Of a stretch of 64,000 bases of DNA, positions 47,538-57,161 are shown piece after piece (the stretch's first letter is position 1; the number at the start of each line of letters is the position of its first letter). Made by a program: the position numbers and the translations under genes. Origin of the DNA: Rahnella bruchi. GTDB lineage: Bacteria; Pseudomonadota; Gammaproteobacteria; Enterobacterales; Enterobacteriaceae. The notes under the pieces were generated by a model. The model made no database searches and was not told the origin of the DNA. It saw only the letters and a list, made by a program, of their open reading frames with translations. The DNA lies in assembly GCF_003614975.1 (NCBI RefSeq), contig NZ_QZWI01000004.1:62001-126000 (forward strand), written 5' to 3'.

Positions 47538-47554
47538 GTGGGCGGCGAGCCCAC
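47538..47554 (-). terminator. hairpin after bcsG
   Basis: GTGGGC-GGCGA-GCCCAC, 10 bp after the bcsG stop codon on the minus strand. There is no T-run. The same GTGGGC..GCCCAC stem recurs inside copies A, B and C of the dispersed repeat. Confidence 0.5.
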
Positions 47555-47564
47555 AAACCAACCG

Positions 47565-49211
47565 TCAGCTCGGATACGGCACCCATCCTCCGCCGTTCAG
47601 CCGGATATAGATTTTCCCCTGATATTCCATCACCACCGAGTTTTCATTTTCAGAAACCAGCGGAGTTTGCGGCAGGTTCGAACCGAAGGTTTTCCAGTCC
47701 ATCGTCTGGGTGGTGAATACTTTACCGTCCACCGCGCGCGCGACCATTTCTGAAATCGCCTGATAGCTGCTCTTTCCGTCGATTTTCATTGGCGATGGCG
47801 CATGCGGCGCCTGCATACCAAAGAACTTCACACCGACCGGAATGTGAGTAATGCCCGGACTCGGGATATCACGCAGACCGGAAATTTGCATTTTGTCGCC
47901 CACCAACGCTGCACCATGCTCAGGCACAACGACCAGCATCACTTTACGACCGGATTTATCCAGCTGATCCATAAAGGCGTTCAGCTGAGTCAGCAGCGTC
48001 TGGGCGCGGTTATGGTAGTCCGCACCTTTATTACTGCCGACGTAACGGTTGCCGTCATGCAACGGGATCAGGTTGAAGAAGGTTGCGGTACGTGCAGTCC
48101 CGGCTTTTTCCTGATTTTCCAGCCAGCGGGAGAACAGCTGACCGTCGTTGAAGATTGGCGAGCCATCGAAAGAGGTCAGTTCATAACCCAGACCGGCCTG
48201 CGACATCAGCGGAGCTTTCATGTCAGCATCATCACGCAGATTGCCGATGTAATTACCGAACTCGCCGGTGTGATCCATCGCCAGCTGAGAGGTGAAGCCA
48301 AGACGCGCCAGATCGTCAAACAGATAACATTGCTGACCGGCTGGCTGATACAAATCGTGGTGTGATGGCTGGCCGCAGCTTGCGCGCAGCAGACGAATCG
48401 ATGCCGGACCACTGTAAGCGGTGGCGGAGTTGAAATTGCTGAACACAAAATCAAAGCGCGACCATAGCGGTGAGTTCGATAGATTCACGGCGTCCAGATC
48501 AGACCAGGCCAGTGAACAGATATTGATGACCAGCAGATCGAAAGGCTGGGCATCAGCAGGTAGTGCATCAGGAAACTTCGTCGCTTTGCGGCGTTCGTTT
48601 TGATAGAACTGATCCAGATACGCATTCAGATTGGCATTGGTCGGCGGACCGCTGACGGTATTGTCAGTGCCAGAGGGGGCCACTTGTGCCGGAGCGGCAA
48701 CCGTATTTTGTGCCACCACCGGAGCCGGTGAATGCGTAAACAATGGCGTGATCAGGCCGCTGAAATTCACCCACAACAGGGCTATCACGGTGAATGTGGT
48801 CAGACGCAGCCATTGTGAAATGAACAGATAACCGACCAGCAGTGCGAAACCGACCGCAATCCATTCCCAGTTGATGAAACGATCAACCAGTTCAAGCAAG
48901 TAACTGACGCTGAAACCCGCGACATCAGCGCCCTGATTAACAATGGAATGCCAGCCCGGCAGCCAGGTATCGTGATAAAGCAGCGCCAGCCCGAATGGCA
49001 GGGCAACCCATTGCCGCCAGCGATGCAGACGCAGGGATCGCAGAGGGAATAACAGCACCGCCGCAAAAACCAGATTGCTCAGTGCGTCAAAATTCAGATA
49101 ACCCTGTGAAAGCAAAACGAATTTAAGTAAGAAATAATAGTTCCAGGCGCCGAGACCGCGCCAGGATTGCCAGATCCGCAAACGCGGAGAAGAGGAGTGC
49201 GATTCGTTCAT
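47565..49211 (-). CDS. bcsG: cellulose phosphoethanolamine transferase BcsG
   Basis: Inner-membrane enzyme that transfers phosphoethanolamine to nascent cellulose, 548 aa. Four to five TM helices occupy about residues 25-165, followed by a periplasmic linker and an alkaline-phosphatase-like domain (about 210-545) with the nucleophile serine in ATAYSGPASIRLLRASCGQ, and further metal ligands in VVPEHGAALVGDK. Recall match to E. coli BcsG includes RDIPSPGITHIPVGVKFFGM and the C-terminal RLNGGGWVPYP. It overlaps bcsF by 4 nt. Confidence 0.95.
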   Translation of the reverse strand: MNESHSSSPRLRIWQSWRGLGAWNYYFLLKFVLLSQGYLNFDALSNLVFAAVLLFPLRSLRLHRWRQWVALPFGLALLYHDTWLPGWHSIVNQGADVAGFSVSYLLELVDRFINWEWIAVGFALLVGYLFISQWLRLTTFTVIALLWVNFSGLITPLFTHSPAPVVAQNTVAAPAQVAPSGTDNTVSGPPTNANLNAYLDQFYQNERRKATKFPDALPADAQPFDLLVINICSLAWSDLDAVNLSNSPLWSRFDFVFSNFNSATAYSGPASIRLLRASCGQPSHHDLYQPAGQQCYLFDDLARLGFTSQLAMDHTGEFGNYIGNLRDDADMKAPLMSQAGLGYELTSFDGSPIFNDGQLFSRWLENQEKAGTARTATFFNLIPLHDGNRYVGSNKGADYHNRAQTLLTQLNAFMDQLDKSGRKVMLVVVPEHGAALVGDKMQISGLRDIPSPGITHIPVGVKFFGMQAPHAPSPMKIDGKSSYQAISEMVARAVDGKVFTTQTMDWKTFGSNLPQTPLVSENENSVVMEYQGKIYIRLNGGGWVPYPS

Positions 49212-49441
49212 AATGAAGTTTTGGATTTCCCTGTAGCCGCAGAATTATCAGGCAATGTAGCGGATCGTTTCCGGCTCTTATTGATGGTGCTCATCGTCAT
49301 CGGTGTTAAATAACGCGGCGAAAAAAATTGCATCGCAAAACGGTTTTTCCAGCGCGGTAACCGGCTGCGCAGGGCATATCCCAGCGGGATAAAAATCACC
49401 GCCGCCAGAATAAAAATTTCGATAATGTCCTGAATGTCCAT
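49208..49441 (-). CDS. bcsF: cellulose synthesis accessory membrane protein BcsF
   Basis: Small single-pass membrane protein, 77 aa, with a TM helix at about residues 6-24 (IIEIFILAAVIFIPLGYAL) and a basic cytoplasmic tail. In E. coli BcsF tethers BcsE and is needed with BcsG. It is about 14 residues longer than the E. coli protein as I recall it, the extra part being the polar C-terminus. It lies between bcsE (5-bp gap) and bcsG (4-nt overlap). Confidence 0.9.
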   Translation of the reverse strand: MDIQDIIEIFILAAVIFIPLGYALRSRLPRWKNRFAMQFFSPRYLTPMTMSTINKSRKRSATLPDNSAATGKSKTSL

Positions 49442-49446
49442 TTCTC

Positions 49447-51045
49447 TTACTCCGGCGTCTGAATAACAGGCGTATCGCTCAAGGCGAGCGTAACGGGAAC
49501 GGGCTGATGAACCTGCGCCCGTTTGATAGGTTCGGGTTTATGCGCGACAAAAGGCTGCGCCTCTGACACAGGTTTTGCCACCGGCGGTTTGGCGGCCAGG
49601 CGGCGAATTTCTGTCTGAATATCCAGTTCATGGCTCCAGAATGTCTGACTGGTAAAGACCTCTTTCACCGGCAGATTAAACAGAAAAGCCAGAACATTTT
49701 CGACATCGCTGACCTGACAGTTTGACAGGAACAAATACAGATGACGCTCTGTGATGGTCAGAATATCGCCGTCGCGGCGCAGCGAACAAAGCGACATCGC
49801 CTGCTGCGGGCTGATCCCGGCGGCCGGGCGCAGCGAGATCAAAATTCCGCGTGATTCTGTCGCCAGGGCGGCATGATCCCAGATATCGCGCATCACTTCG
49901 CAGAATACCGGCAGCGGCAGATAACCTTTATGATGCGTTGGCAGGCGGCTGTCGAGCAACACGTCGATATCCTGTGGCACATGGCGGGTGAACGTCAGGT
50001 TTTGCAGATCGTCCAGTAAGGTCAGGAAGTTGGAAAGACGCGCAGCGTGCGGCACGACCAGATTAGCGCCGCAGGCTTGCAGCAAACGTTGATCGACATA
50101 ACGCAGGGAAGAATTCATTTCACGCACGACAATTTTCAAAGCATTCCCGCGCTGAATACGTAAAAGATGGATCTGACGCGCCAGCACTTCCACTTCATCA
50201 TTCCCGGCAAGCGCAAAAATCACCGTGGCGGAGCGGGCGTGTGTCGCTCTTTCGGTCAGCGCTTCATTACTGTCAAACAGGAACCAGCGTTCGGAAAGTG
50301 CAGGCGCACCTTCGAGAACTGAACGCTCTGCCAGCAACATCCACTGGTCATCACCGGTTTGGGCAGATACCGGAGAAGGGGCGTTTTTCTGGATTTCCCA
50401 ACCGTTTTCACGAGGGGTGATGGGATAAAGCGTATTCGCCTCGACGCCCAGATTGTCATGCCACCAGGAAATGCCCCACTGATTCGGTTCCACATCGGTC
50501 TTTAAATCGGCAAGACCGTATATATTGCGATGGTATAAATGTAAGCGGGATTTAACAGCATTAATGCCGGTGCCGTAGCAGATAATAAGGAGTGTTGCGC
50601 CTTTATTATTCGCGCCTGACCGAATTTTACTCAGCCAACGGGAAAATTGTTTTTCATTTACTTCCTGACATCGGTTTGCAGGAAGTAATAAAATCATTAA
50701 GGAAGTAACATAATTAGGCAAAAGATTAATATCGGCAGGCAACCCAAGAAACGCACTTTTACCCTCGCTGAACTGGTAATAAAACGTTTGCTTCGGGTGA
50801 TTTTGCAAATGCGTAAGAAGAATATTGTCGTCGGGTAGTCTATTTTCATCTTCAGCGCAAATTAAATTGTGCTGCGGGAAAAACAGGCTGACAGGGACCT
50901 CTCCCCGCTGAGCTTCAAGCACTTGTCCGCTCAGACGATATGCCGCTTCCTGGCTGTCAGTATTGACCCAGTAAAGCCCCTGAGCCTGCATCTGGGCTAA
51001 ACCATTCCAGAATTGCTTCATGCCCAATGAAAAGGAGAGTGCCAT
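49447..51045 (-). CDS. bcsE: c-di-GMP-binding cellulose synthesis regulator BcsE
   Basis: Cytoplasmic regulator of the Bcs complex, 532 aa. The middle holds a degenerate receiver/NTPase-like region (VLEGAPALSERWFLFDSNEA, ATVIFALAGNDEVEVLARQ) and the C-terminal GIL domain has the c-di-GMP contact RRDGD in SLCSLRRDGDILTITE at about 440-455. The last 50 residues are Pro/Val/Ala-rich. I start at ATG 51045 (MALSFSLGMKQFWNG), which aligns with the E. coli N-terminus; a longer frame to 51144 reads through A+T-rich leader. Divergent from bcsR. Confidence 0.9.
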   Translation of the reverse strand: MALSFSLGMKQFWNGLAQMQAQGLYWVNTDSQEAAYRLSGQVLEAQRGEVPVSLFFPQHNLICAEDENRLPDDNILLTHLQNHPKQTFYYQFSEGKSAFLGLPADINLLPNYVTSLMILLLPANRCQEVNEKQFSRWLSKIRSGANNKGATLLIICYGTGINAVKSRLHLYHRNIYGLADLKTDVEPNQWGISWWHDNLGVEANTLYPITPRENGWEIQKNAPSPVSAQTGDDQWMLLAERSVLEGAPALSERWFLFDSNEALTERATHARSATVIFALAGNDEVEVLARQIHLLRIQRGNALKIVVREMNSSLRYVDQRLLQACGANLVVPHAARLSNFLTLLDDLQNLTFTRHVPQDIDVLLDSRLPTHHKGYLPLPVFCEVMRDIWDHAALATESRGILISLRPAAGISPQQAMSLCSLRRDGDILTITERHLYLFLSNCQVSDVENVLAFLFNLPVKEVFTSQTFWSHELDIQTEIRRLAAKPPVAKPVSEAQPFVAHKPEPIKRAQVHQPVPVTLALSDTPVIQTPE

Positions 51046-51263
51046 ATAGTTAATCTGCTTCTGTTTGGTTCTGATTAAAAGACGGTTTTGATTAAAAGTC
51101 TGCTGGGACACACTGGTAAATGTGAGTATAATAAATTCTATCATTGCTACATTAAATAATCATAATTCTTCACAATATTGTTTGATACTAAAATACCTAA
51201 GAGTACAGGGCAATTTGTCAGCACTGAAGTATCAGCATTTGGATTGAAGCAGGGAGAGAACCG
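51046..51263. promoter_or_regulatory. bcsE-bcsR divergent promoter region
   Basis: A 218-bp gap whose middle (about 51080-51210) is A+T-rich (TTAAATAATCATAATTC, TTGTTTGATACTAAAATACC). A plausible bcsR promoter is TTGTTT at 51178-51183 with TAAAAT at about 51190 or further downstream; I cannot fix it. No operator is recognised. Confidence 0.4.
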
Positions 51264-51464
51264 GTGGGAACCAATATTACAAGCTCAGATGATTCCGAAC
51301 CGTTCAAAGATGACGATTTCCATGCGCTGAGTCACCTTTTTTCTCTTTCAGAATTACATTACGTAGATATAGCCCGTAAAGAAAAAATTCCGCAACTAAT
51401 GTCCCGCTGGCCATTATTGGCTGAGTTGGCGCAATTCGCTGAACACAGCGCGGAGAAAAAATAA
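51264..51464 (+). CDS. bcsR: cellulose biosynthesis protein BcsR
   Basis: Small cytoplasmic protein, 66 aa, first gene of the bcsRQABC unit. The C-terminal half has the family pattern LFSLSELHYVDIARKE and SRWPLLAELAQFA, matching E. coli BcsR. Start is GTG at 51264 with GGGAGAG about 8 nt upstream. In E. coli BcsR works with BcsQ in assembling the secretion complex. It ends one base before bcsQ. Confidence 0.92.
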   Translation: MGTNITSSDDSEPFKDDDFHALSHLFSLSELHYVDIARKEKIPQLMSRWPLLAELAQFAEHSAEKK

Positions 51465-51465
51465 T

Positions 51466-52191
51466 ATGGCTGTCATCGCGTTACAGGGTTTTCGTGGCGG
51501 CACCGGCACCACGTCGGTAACTGCGGCGCTGGCCTGGGGGCTCGCGCAACTGAATGAAAAAGTTCTGGTAATCGACTTTTCGCCGGAAAACATACTGCGA
51601 TTGCATTTTGGCATGCCCTTCGCTCAGACGCGCGGCTGGTGCTCAGCGCACAAGGCCGGCGAAGCCTGGCAAAAAACAGCAATGCGTTATCACTCCCATC
51701 TCGATTTTCTTCCTTATGGTCATGTTGCTGGCGAAGATGCCAGTCATGCTGAATTCGACTGGAAAAAAGCCATCACGCAGCTCAAAAATACCGGTGTTTA
51801 TGACTGGATCCTGATTGATGCTCCGGCGGCAGACCCTCTGCCTGCGCAGGCGGTGGCCGACAGCACGGTGGTGCTTTTGCACGCCGATACCCAGTCTCAC
51901 CTCCGGTTACACCAGCACGAGCTGGCGGCGAATGGCCGCTATTTGCTCAATCAGTTCATTCCTTCCAGCCAGTTACAGCAGGATATTCTGCTGTTGTGGC
52001 AAGAAACTTTGCCAGCATTGATTCCGGTGATTTTACATCGTGATGAAGCGATGGCGGAATCGCTGGCGGCGAAACAACCGGTCGGTGAATGGAAAGATAA
52101 CAGCAAGATCGCCCGTGAAATAAATACGCTGGCGAACTGGTTTCTGCTCAATCTTCGTCAGCCGAACACGGTGCGGAGTCCGGCAACATGA
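51466..52191 (+). CDS. bcsQ: cellulose biosynthesis protein BcsQ (MinD/ParA-like)
   Basis: P-loop protein of the MinD/ParA class, 241 aa, which with BcsR supports cellulose secretion at the cell pole. The nucleotide loop reads FRGGTGTTSVTAALAWGLAQ; the last lysine of a canonical GGVGKTT is Thr, as in E. coli BcsQ (GGVGTTT). WILIDAPAADP corresponds to Walker B, and LIPVILHRDEAMAESLAAKQPVGE matches E. coli closely. It overlaps bcsA by 4 nt. Confidence 0.95.
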   Translation: MAVIALQGFRGGTGTTSVTAALAWGLAQLNEKVLVIDFSPENILRLHFGMPFAQTRGWCSAHKAGEAWQKTAMRYHSHLDFLPYGHVAGEDASHAEFDWKKAITQLKNTGVYDWILIDAPAADPLPAQAVADSTVVLLHADTQSHLRLHQHELAANGRYLLNQFIPSSQLQQDILLLWQETLPALIPVILHRDEAMAESLAAKQPVGEWKDNSKIAREINTLANWFLLNLRQPNTVRSPAT

Positions 52192-54800
52192 ACGGCCTGC
52201 TGAACGTCTTTCTTGTGCCCCCGGTCATGCAGGAATTGCAGTACCGTTACCGCCGGTACCGTCAGGCAAAGTCCTCGCGTATCGCTTGCGGCATGATGAT
52301 TTTTTGTGTGGCGGTGTGCTGGCTGTTTCTGCGATTTGAGTCACCGGCCTGGCAGCGTGTCGGGGCGCAACGTACCCGCTGGTATCCGCAAATATCACCT
52401 GCACGCGTGCGCCTGGCCGATCCGTTACGTTACCTGGTTCAAAGCCTGTGGTTGATGATAATTATCCCGGCCGGGAAAACCCGCGGCGGCATCGTTTATA
52501 CACAGTGGCCGCAAAAATTGCGGGAAAAAACCCACAACTGGCTGGAATCTTTGCCAAAAAAGGTGAAGCAAAATCCGCTGGAAATTCGTATCACGCGTCG
52601 TATCGGCAAAATGAATCGCGTGGGCAGACGGGTTCTGATGCTGATGGCAGGGCTGGTGGCGTTTACGCTGGCCATGTTCTGTATTTCTCAGCCTTTTGGT
52701 TATGTCGCTCAGTTTATTTTCGTGGTGCTGCTGTGGAGCATTGCGATGGTTATCCGCCGTATTCCGGGGCGTTTCCCGGCGCTGATGATGATCGTTCTGT
52801 CGCTGACCATTTCCTGCCGTTATTTATGGTGGCGCTACACCTCGACGCTGAACTGGGAAGATCCGCTGAGCCTGATTTGTGGTTTATTGCTGTTGGGGGC
52901 GGAAACCTATTCCTGGACGGTGCTGGTTCTGGGTTATATCCAGACAATATGGCCGCTGAATCGTAAACCGGTGCCGATGCCGGAAGATGTGTCGACCTGG
53001 CCGACGGTTGACCTGATGATCCCAACCTATAATGAAGATCTCAGCGTGGTAAAACCGACGTTGTACGCTGCGCTCGGACTGGACTGGCCACGTGAAAAAC
53101 TCACCATTTACCTGCTCGATGACGGTAATCGTCAGGAGTTCGCCGATTTTGCGCATGAAATCGGTATAAAATACATTGCGCGTGAAACGCATGAGCACGC
53201 CAAAGCCGGTAATATCAATAATGCGCTGAAACAGGCAAAAAGTGAGCTGGTAGCGATTTTTGACTGCGACCATGTGCCGACACGTTCTTTCCTGCAACTG
53301 ACCGTCGGCTGGTTCTTCAAAGATAAAAAACTCAGCATGATGCAGACGCCGCATCACTTTTTCTCGCCGGATCCGTTCGAACGTAATCTGGGACGTATGC
53401 GACGCACGCCGAACGAAGGCGAGTTGTTTTACGGGCTGGTGCAGGACGGAAATGACCTGTGGGATGCCAGCTTCTTTTGCGGTTCCTGCGCGGTGTTACG
53501 CCGTGATGTGCTCGATGAGATTGGCGGTATCGCGGTGGAAACCGTGACCGAAGATGCCCACACTTCGCTGCGTATGCACCGCCACGGCTACAGTTCAGCC
53601 TATATCCGTATTCCGCAGGCGGCGGGGCTGGCGACGGAAAGTCTTTCTGCCCACGTCAGCCAGCGTGTCCGCTGGGCGCGCGGGATGGTGCAGATATTCC
53701 GACTTGATAATCCGTTGTTTGGTAAAGGACTGAAACTGGCGCAACGGTTATGTTATGCCAACGCCATGTTGCACTTCCTGGCTGGGATCCCGCGGCTTAT
53801 CTTCCTGACCGCGCCGCTGGCGTTTCTGTTATTACACGCTTACATCATTTATGCCCCGGCGATTGCGATTGCGCTGTATGTTCTGCCGCACATGATCCAC
53901 GCAAGCCTGACCAACTCCCGTGTGCAGGGGAAATACCGTCACTCGTTCTGGAACGAAATCTACGAAACCGTGCTGGCGTGGTATATCGCCAGGCCAACAA
54001 CCGTGGCTTTATTTAATCCGCACGCAGGTAAATTCAATGTCACGGCGAAAGGTGGCCTGAACAAGCACGCCTACGTTGACTGGAAAATAAGCCGCCCGTA
54101 CCAGATCCTGATGCTCCTCAATCTGGCCGGTATGATTTTCGGCATTTACCGCATTATTTATGGTCGCCCGGATGAAATCCTGACCGTGGTGGTGAGCATG
54201 GCGTGGGTGATTTACAACATGATTATCCTCGGCGGGGCGATTGCGGTGGCGTTTGAATCGAAGCAGGTGCGTCAGGCGCACCGCGTCGAAGCCAGAATGC
54301 CAGCATCACTGTTAAAACCGGACGGCCACATTTATGTCTGTACCGTCCAGGACTATTCTGACAATGGGGTCGGTCTGGAAACCCAAAGTGCCAACCAGTT
54401 TAATGCCGGTGACAACGTCACGTTATTGTTGCATCGTGGTCAGCAGGAATACGCCTTCCCGATGCAAATCAGCAGGGTGTTTGGCACCAGCATGGGGATG
54501 CAACTTTTGCCGCTCACCACGCAACAACATATCGATTTCATTCAATGTACTTTTGCCCGTGCTGACAGCTGGGTATTACGCGAAGACAGTTTCCCTGAAG
54601 ACAAACCAATGGAAAGCCTGCGTGAAGTGCTCGGGCTCGGTATTCGCGGTTACCTGCGCATGCTGGATATCGCGCCGCAACGTTTGCGTCCGCTTGCCTC
54701 CCGCACCCAGTCGTTTGGTGGCTGGCTGCTGTCTTTCGCACCACGAAATCCGCCGCTGTCCGTTCAGCCTGATGAACCCAACCTGATGATGACGAAATAA
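52188..54800 (+). CDS. bcsA: cellulose synthase catalytic subunit BcsA
   Basis: UDP-glucose-dependent processive glycosyltransferase (GT2) in the inner membrane, 870 aa. Catalytic motifs: LLDDGNRQEF (about 308-317), IFDCDHVPTRSF (about 357), TEDAHTSLR (about 454) and QRVRWARG (about 491). Eight or so TM helices surround them. The C-terminal PilZ domain that binds c-di-GMP has RQAHR (695-699) and DYSDNGVG (about 721-728). The N-terminal 140 residues before the first paired TM helices match E. coli-type BcsA. Overlaps bcsQ by 4 nt and bcsB by 1 nt. Confidence 0.97.
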   Translation: MNGLLNVFLVPPVMQELQYRYRRYRQAKSSRIACGMMIFCVAVCWLFLRFESPAWQRVGAQRTRWYPQISPARVRLADPLRYLVQSLWLMIIIPAGKTRGGIVYTQWPQKLREKTHNWLESLPKKVKQNPLEIRITRRIGKMNRVGRRVLMLMAGLVAFTLAMFCISQPFGYVAQFIFVVLLWSIAMVIRRIPGRFPALMMIVLSLTISCRYLWWRYTSTLNWEDPLSLICGLLLLGAETYSWTVLVLGYIQTIWPLNRKPVPMPEDVSTWPTVDLMIPTYNEDLSVVKPTLYAALGLDWPREKLTIYLLDDGNRQEFADFAHEIGIKYIARETHEHAKAGNINNALKQAKSELVAIFDCDHVPTRSFLQLTVGWFFKDKKLSMMQTPHHFFSPDPFERNLGRMRRTPNEGELFYGLVQDGNDLWDASFFCGSCAVLRRDVLDEIGGIAVETVTEDAHTSLRMHRHGYSSAYIRIPQAAGLATESLSAHVSQRVRWARGMVQIFRLDNPLFGKGLKLAQRLCYANAMLHFLAGIPRLIFLTAPLAFLLLHAYIIYAPAIAIALYVLPHMIHASLTNSRVQGKYRHSFWNEIYETVLAWYIARPTTVALFNPHAGKFNVTAKGGLNKHAYVDWKISRPYQILMLLNLAGMIFGIYRIIYGRPDEILTVVVSMAWVIYNMIILGGAIAVAFESKQVRQAHRVEARMPASLLKPDGHIYVCTVQDYSDNGVGLETQSANQFNAGDNVTLLLHRGQQEYAFPMQISRVFGTSMGMQLLPLTTQQHIDFIQCTFARADSWVLREDSFPEDKPMESLREVLGLGIRGYLRMLDIAPQRLRPLASRTQSFGGWLLSFAPRNPPLSVQPDEPNLMMTK

Positions 54801-57157
54801 TGAAAAGACTTCCTTTAACAACTCTGATGGCATCCGCATTGATGTCATTGGCGATGGGTTCAGCGGCTCCGGCCTTCGGTGCGCCAGCGGGCGCAGTAAA
54901 TCAGCCAGCTCCGACAGTCACGGCGGAAAACACCGTGGTGGCGCCTCAGGTGACGCTGCCTATGGTAGCGCCCGCGGTGAATCCGATGATTATTCCGGGC
55001 GCGCCGGTGCGCAATATCACGCTGCCACTTGCTGACGTCGCGCCAACGCCGGGTGCGATTACCCTGCGTGGTATTCAGCCCAATGGCCAGATTGAATTTG
55101 GTGTGCGCAGTGACGAAGTGGTAACACAGGCCATGCTGAATCTGGAATTCACGCCGTCGCCGTCGCTGATCCCGGTTGAATCGCATCTGAAGGTGTATCT
55201 CAATGATCAGCTGATGGGCGTTGAAGTGATCGACAAAGATCAGCTCGGCAAGAAAAATCACTTACAGATGGCGATTGATCCGCGCTATATCACGGACTTC
55301 AACCGCATCCGCCTGGAATTTGTCGGTCATTATAAAAGTGTCTGTGAAAACCCGGCCAACAACACGCTGTGGCTGGAAATCGGCAAGGGCAGTTCCATCA
55401 GTCTGCAATATCAGAAACTGCCGCTGAGCAACGATCTGGCACATTTCCCGATACCTTTCTTTGATGCGCGTGACAGCCGTCCGCTGGATTTACCCATGGT
55501 ATTTGCCGCCTCGCCGGATGCTACCCAGCAACAGGCCGCAGCCATTCTTGCCTCGTGGTTTGGTACCAAAGCACAGTGGCGCGGCCAGTCGTTCCCCACG
55601 CTGTACAACCAGCTGCCGGACAGCCATGCCATCGTCTTTGCCACCAACGACAAACGTCCGGATTTCCTCAAAGATATGCCGCCGGTGAAAGGGCCGGTGG
55701 TGCAGATGGTGAGCCGCCCGGACAATCCGTACGTCAAAATGCTGCTGATTTTAGGGCGTGACGATAAGGACTTACTGACGGCTGTGAAGGGCATCGCGCA
55801 GGGGAATATCCTGTTCCGTGGCGAAACCATCGGGGTGGATACTGTTGACCAAATCCAGCCGCGACAGCCGTATGATGCGCCAAACTGGGTGCGGACCGAC
55901 CGTCCGATGAATTTCGGTGAACTGAAACAGTACGCCGAACAGTTGCAGTCAGACGGCATTCAGCCGAATCCGATTACGCTCAATATCAATCTGCCGCCGG
56001 ATCTGTTCCTCATTAACAGCACCGGTATTGATATGCGACTGAAATATCGTTACACGTCGCCGCAGCTGAAAAATACCTCGCGCCTGAGTATCAGCCTGAA
56101 CAACCAGTTTGTGCAGGACCTGACCCTGAAAACTGGTCACGATCAGGATTCGCAGATTCTGCGTCTTTCCCTGTTGCAGGGGCTGCTGGATGGCAGCAAA
56201 GACCTGAATATACCGGCGCTGAAACTCGGAGCCGTCAACCAGATGCGCTTTGATTTTGACTACACCTCGCTGCTGGCGAGCGCGACAGAAGGCCGCTGTG
56301 AAATCTTCACCATGGCCCCGAATCACGTGGTCATTGACGACAGTTCAACCATCGACTTCTCCGGTTACCGTCACTTTATGGCAATGCCGGATTTGCGCGC
56401 GTTCGCCAATGCCGGTTTCCCGTTCAGCCGCATGGCCGATTTGTCGCAAACGCTGGTACTGGTTCAGCCACAACCGCAGCCGGTTCAGCTGACAACGCTG
56501 CTTGATGCGATGGGCAATATCGGTGCGCTGACCGGTTATCCGGCACTGGGCGTCGGGCTGACCGAAGACACCGCGAAGGCGAAATCGACCGATGCCGATT
56601 TACTGGTGATTGGCAATCTGCCGGAAGGTCTGCGTGACGACAGTATGCGCGATGACAAAAAAGCCAATCTGCTGATCAGCGCCGCGCGTGACGCAGTGAA
56701 TACGCCAATCCGCCAGACTCCGCTGCCTGACAATACCGCACCGGCAAGTGACGCACGGGTGGATACCCGTTCGCAAATCACGGCGCAGGGCCCGATTGCA
56801 GCGGTAGTGGGTTTGCAGTCACCGTATTTTGACCAGCGCAGCGTGGTGGCACTGATGGCTAACAGCCCGAAAGGGTTTGAAATGCTCAATACCTCCATGC
56901 AGGACACCAAACAACGCGCGAAGGTCTTTGGCTCTGTGACGGTGGTGCGTGATTCCGGTGTCAGCAGCCTGCGAGTCGGCGACACCTATTACGTCGGCCA
57001 TCTGCCATGGTGGGAACGCGTGTGGAATGCGCTGGCTACACATCCGGTGCTGCTGGCGGTAATGGCGGTTCTCGTGGTGCTGTTGGCAGCGATTCTGTTG
57101 TGGACCGGCCTGCGTTCACTGGCGCGTCGTCGTTTGTCTGATGATGATCAGGAATAA
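54800..57157 (+). CDS. bcsB: cellulose synthase periplasmic subunit BcsB
   Basis: Periplasmic, membrane-anchored partner of BcsA that guides the glucan chain, 785 aa. A Sec signal peptide (LPLTTLMASALMSLAMGSA, cleavage near AFG-A at about residue 28) precedes two carbohydrate-binding/flavodoxin-like repeats, and a C-terminal TM helix (about 745-772) is followed by the short RSLARRRLSDDDQE tail. Segments such as FVGHYKSVCENPANNTLWLE and ITLNINLPPDLFLINSTGID match E. coli. It runs straight into bcsC. Confidence 0.95.
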   Translation: MKRLPLTTLMASALMSLAMGSAAPAFGAPAGAVNQPAPTVTAENTVVAPQVTLPMVAPAVNPMIIPGAPVRNITLPLADVAPTPGAITLRGIQPNGQIEFGVRSDEVVTQAMLNLEFTPSPSLIPVESHLKVYLNDQLMGVEVIDKDQLGKKNHLQMAIDPRYITDFNRIRLEFVGHYKSVCENPANNTLWLEIGKGSSISLQYQKLPLSNDLAHFPIPFFDARDSRPLDLPMVFAASPDATQQQAAAILASWFGTKAQWRGQSFPTLYNQLPDSHAIVFATNDKRPDFLKDMPPVKGPVVQMVSRPDNPYVKMLLILGRDDKDLLTAVKGIAQGNILFRGETIGVDTVDQIQPRQPYDAPNWVRTDRPMNFGELKQYAEQLQSDGIQPNPITLNINLPPDLFLINSTGIDMRLKYRYTSPQLKNTSRLSISLNNQFVQDLTLKTGHDQDSQILRLSLLQGLLDGSKDLNIPALKLGAVNQMRFDFDYTSLLASATEGRCEIFTMAPNHVVIDDSSTIDFSGYRHFMAMPDLRAFANAGFPFSRMADLSQTLVLVQPQPQPVQLTTLLDAMGNIGALTGYPALGVGLTEDTAKAKSTDADLLVIGNLPEGLRDDSMRDDKKANLLISAARDAVNTPIRQTPLPDNTAPASDARVDTRSQITAQGPIAAVVGLQSPYFDQRSVVALMANSPKGFEMLNTSMQDTKQRAKVFGSVTVVRDSGVSSLRVGDTYYVGHLPWWERVWNALATHPVLLAVMAVLVVLLAAILLWTGLRSLARRRLSDDDQE

Positions 57158-57161
57158 ACAC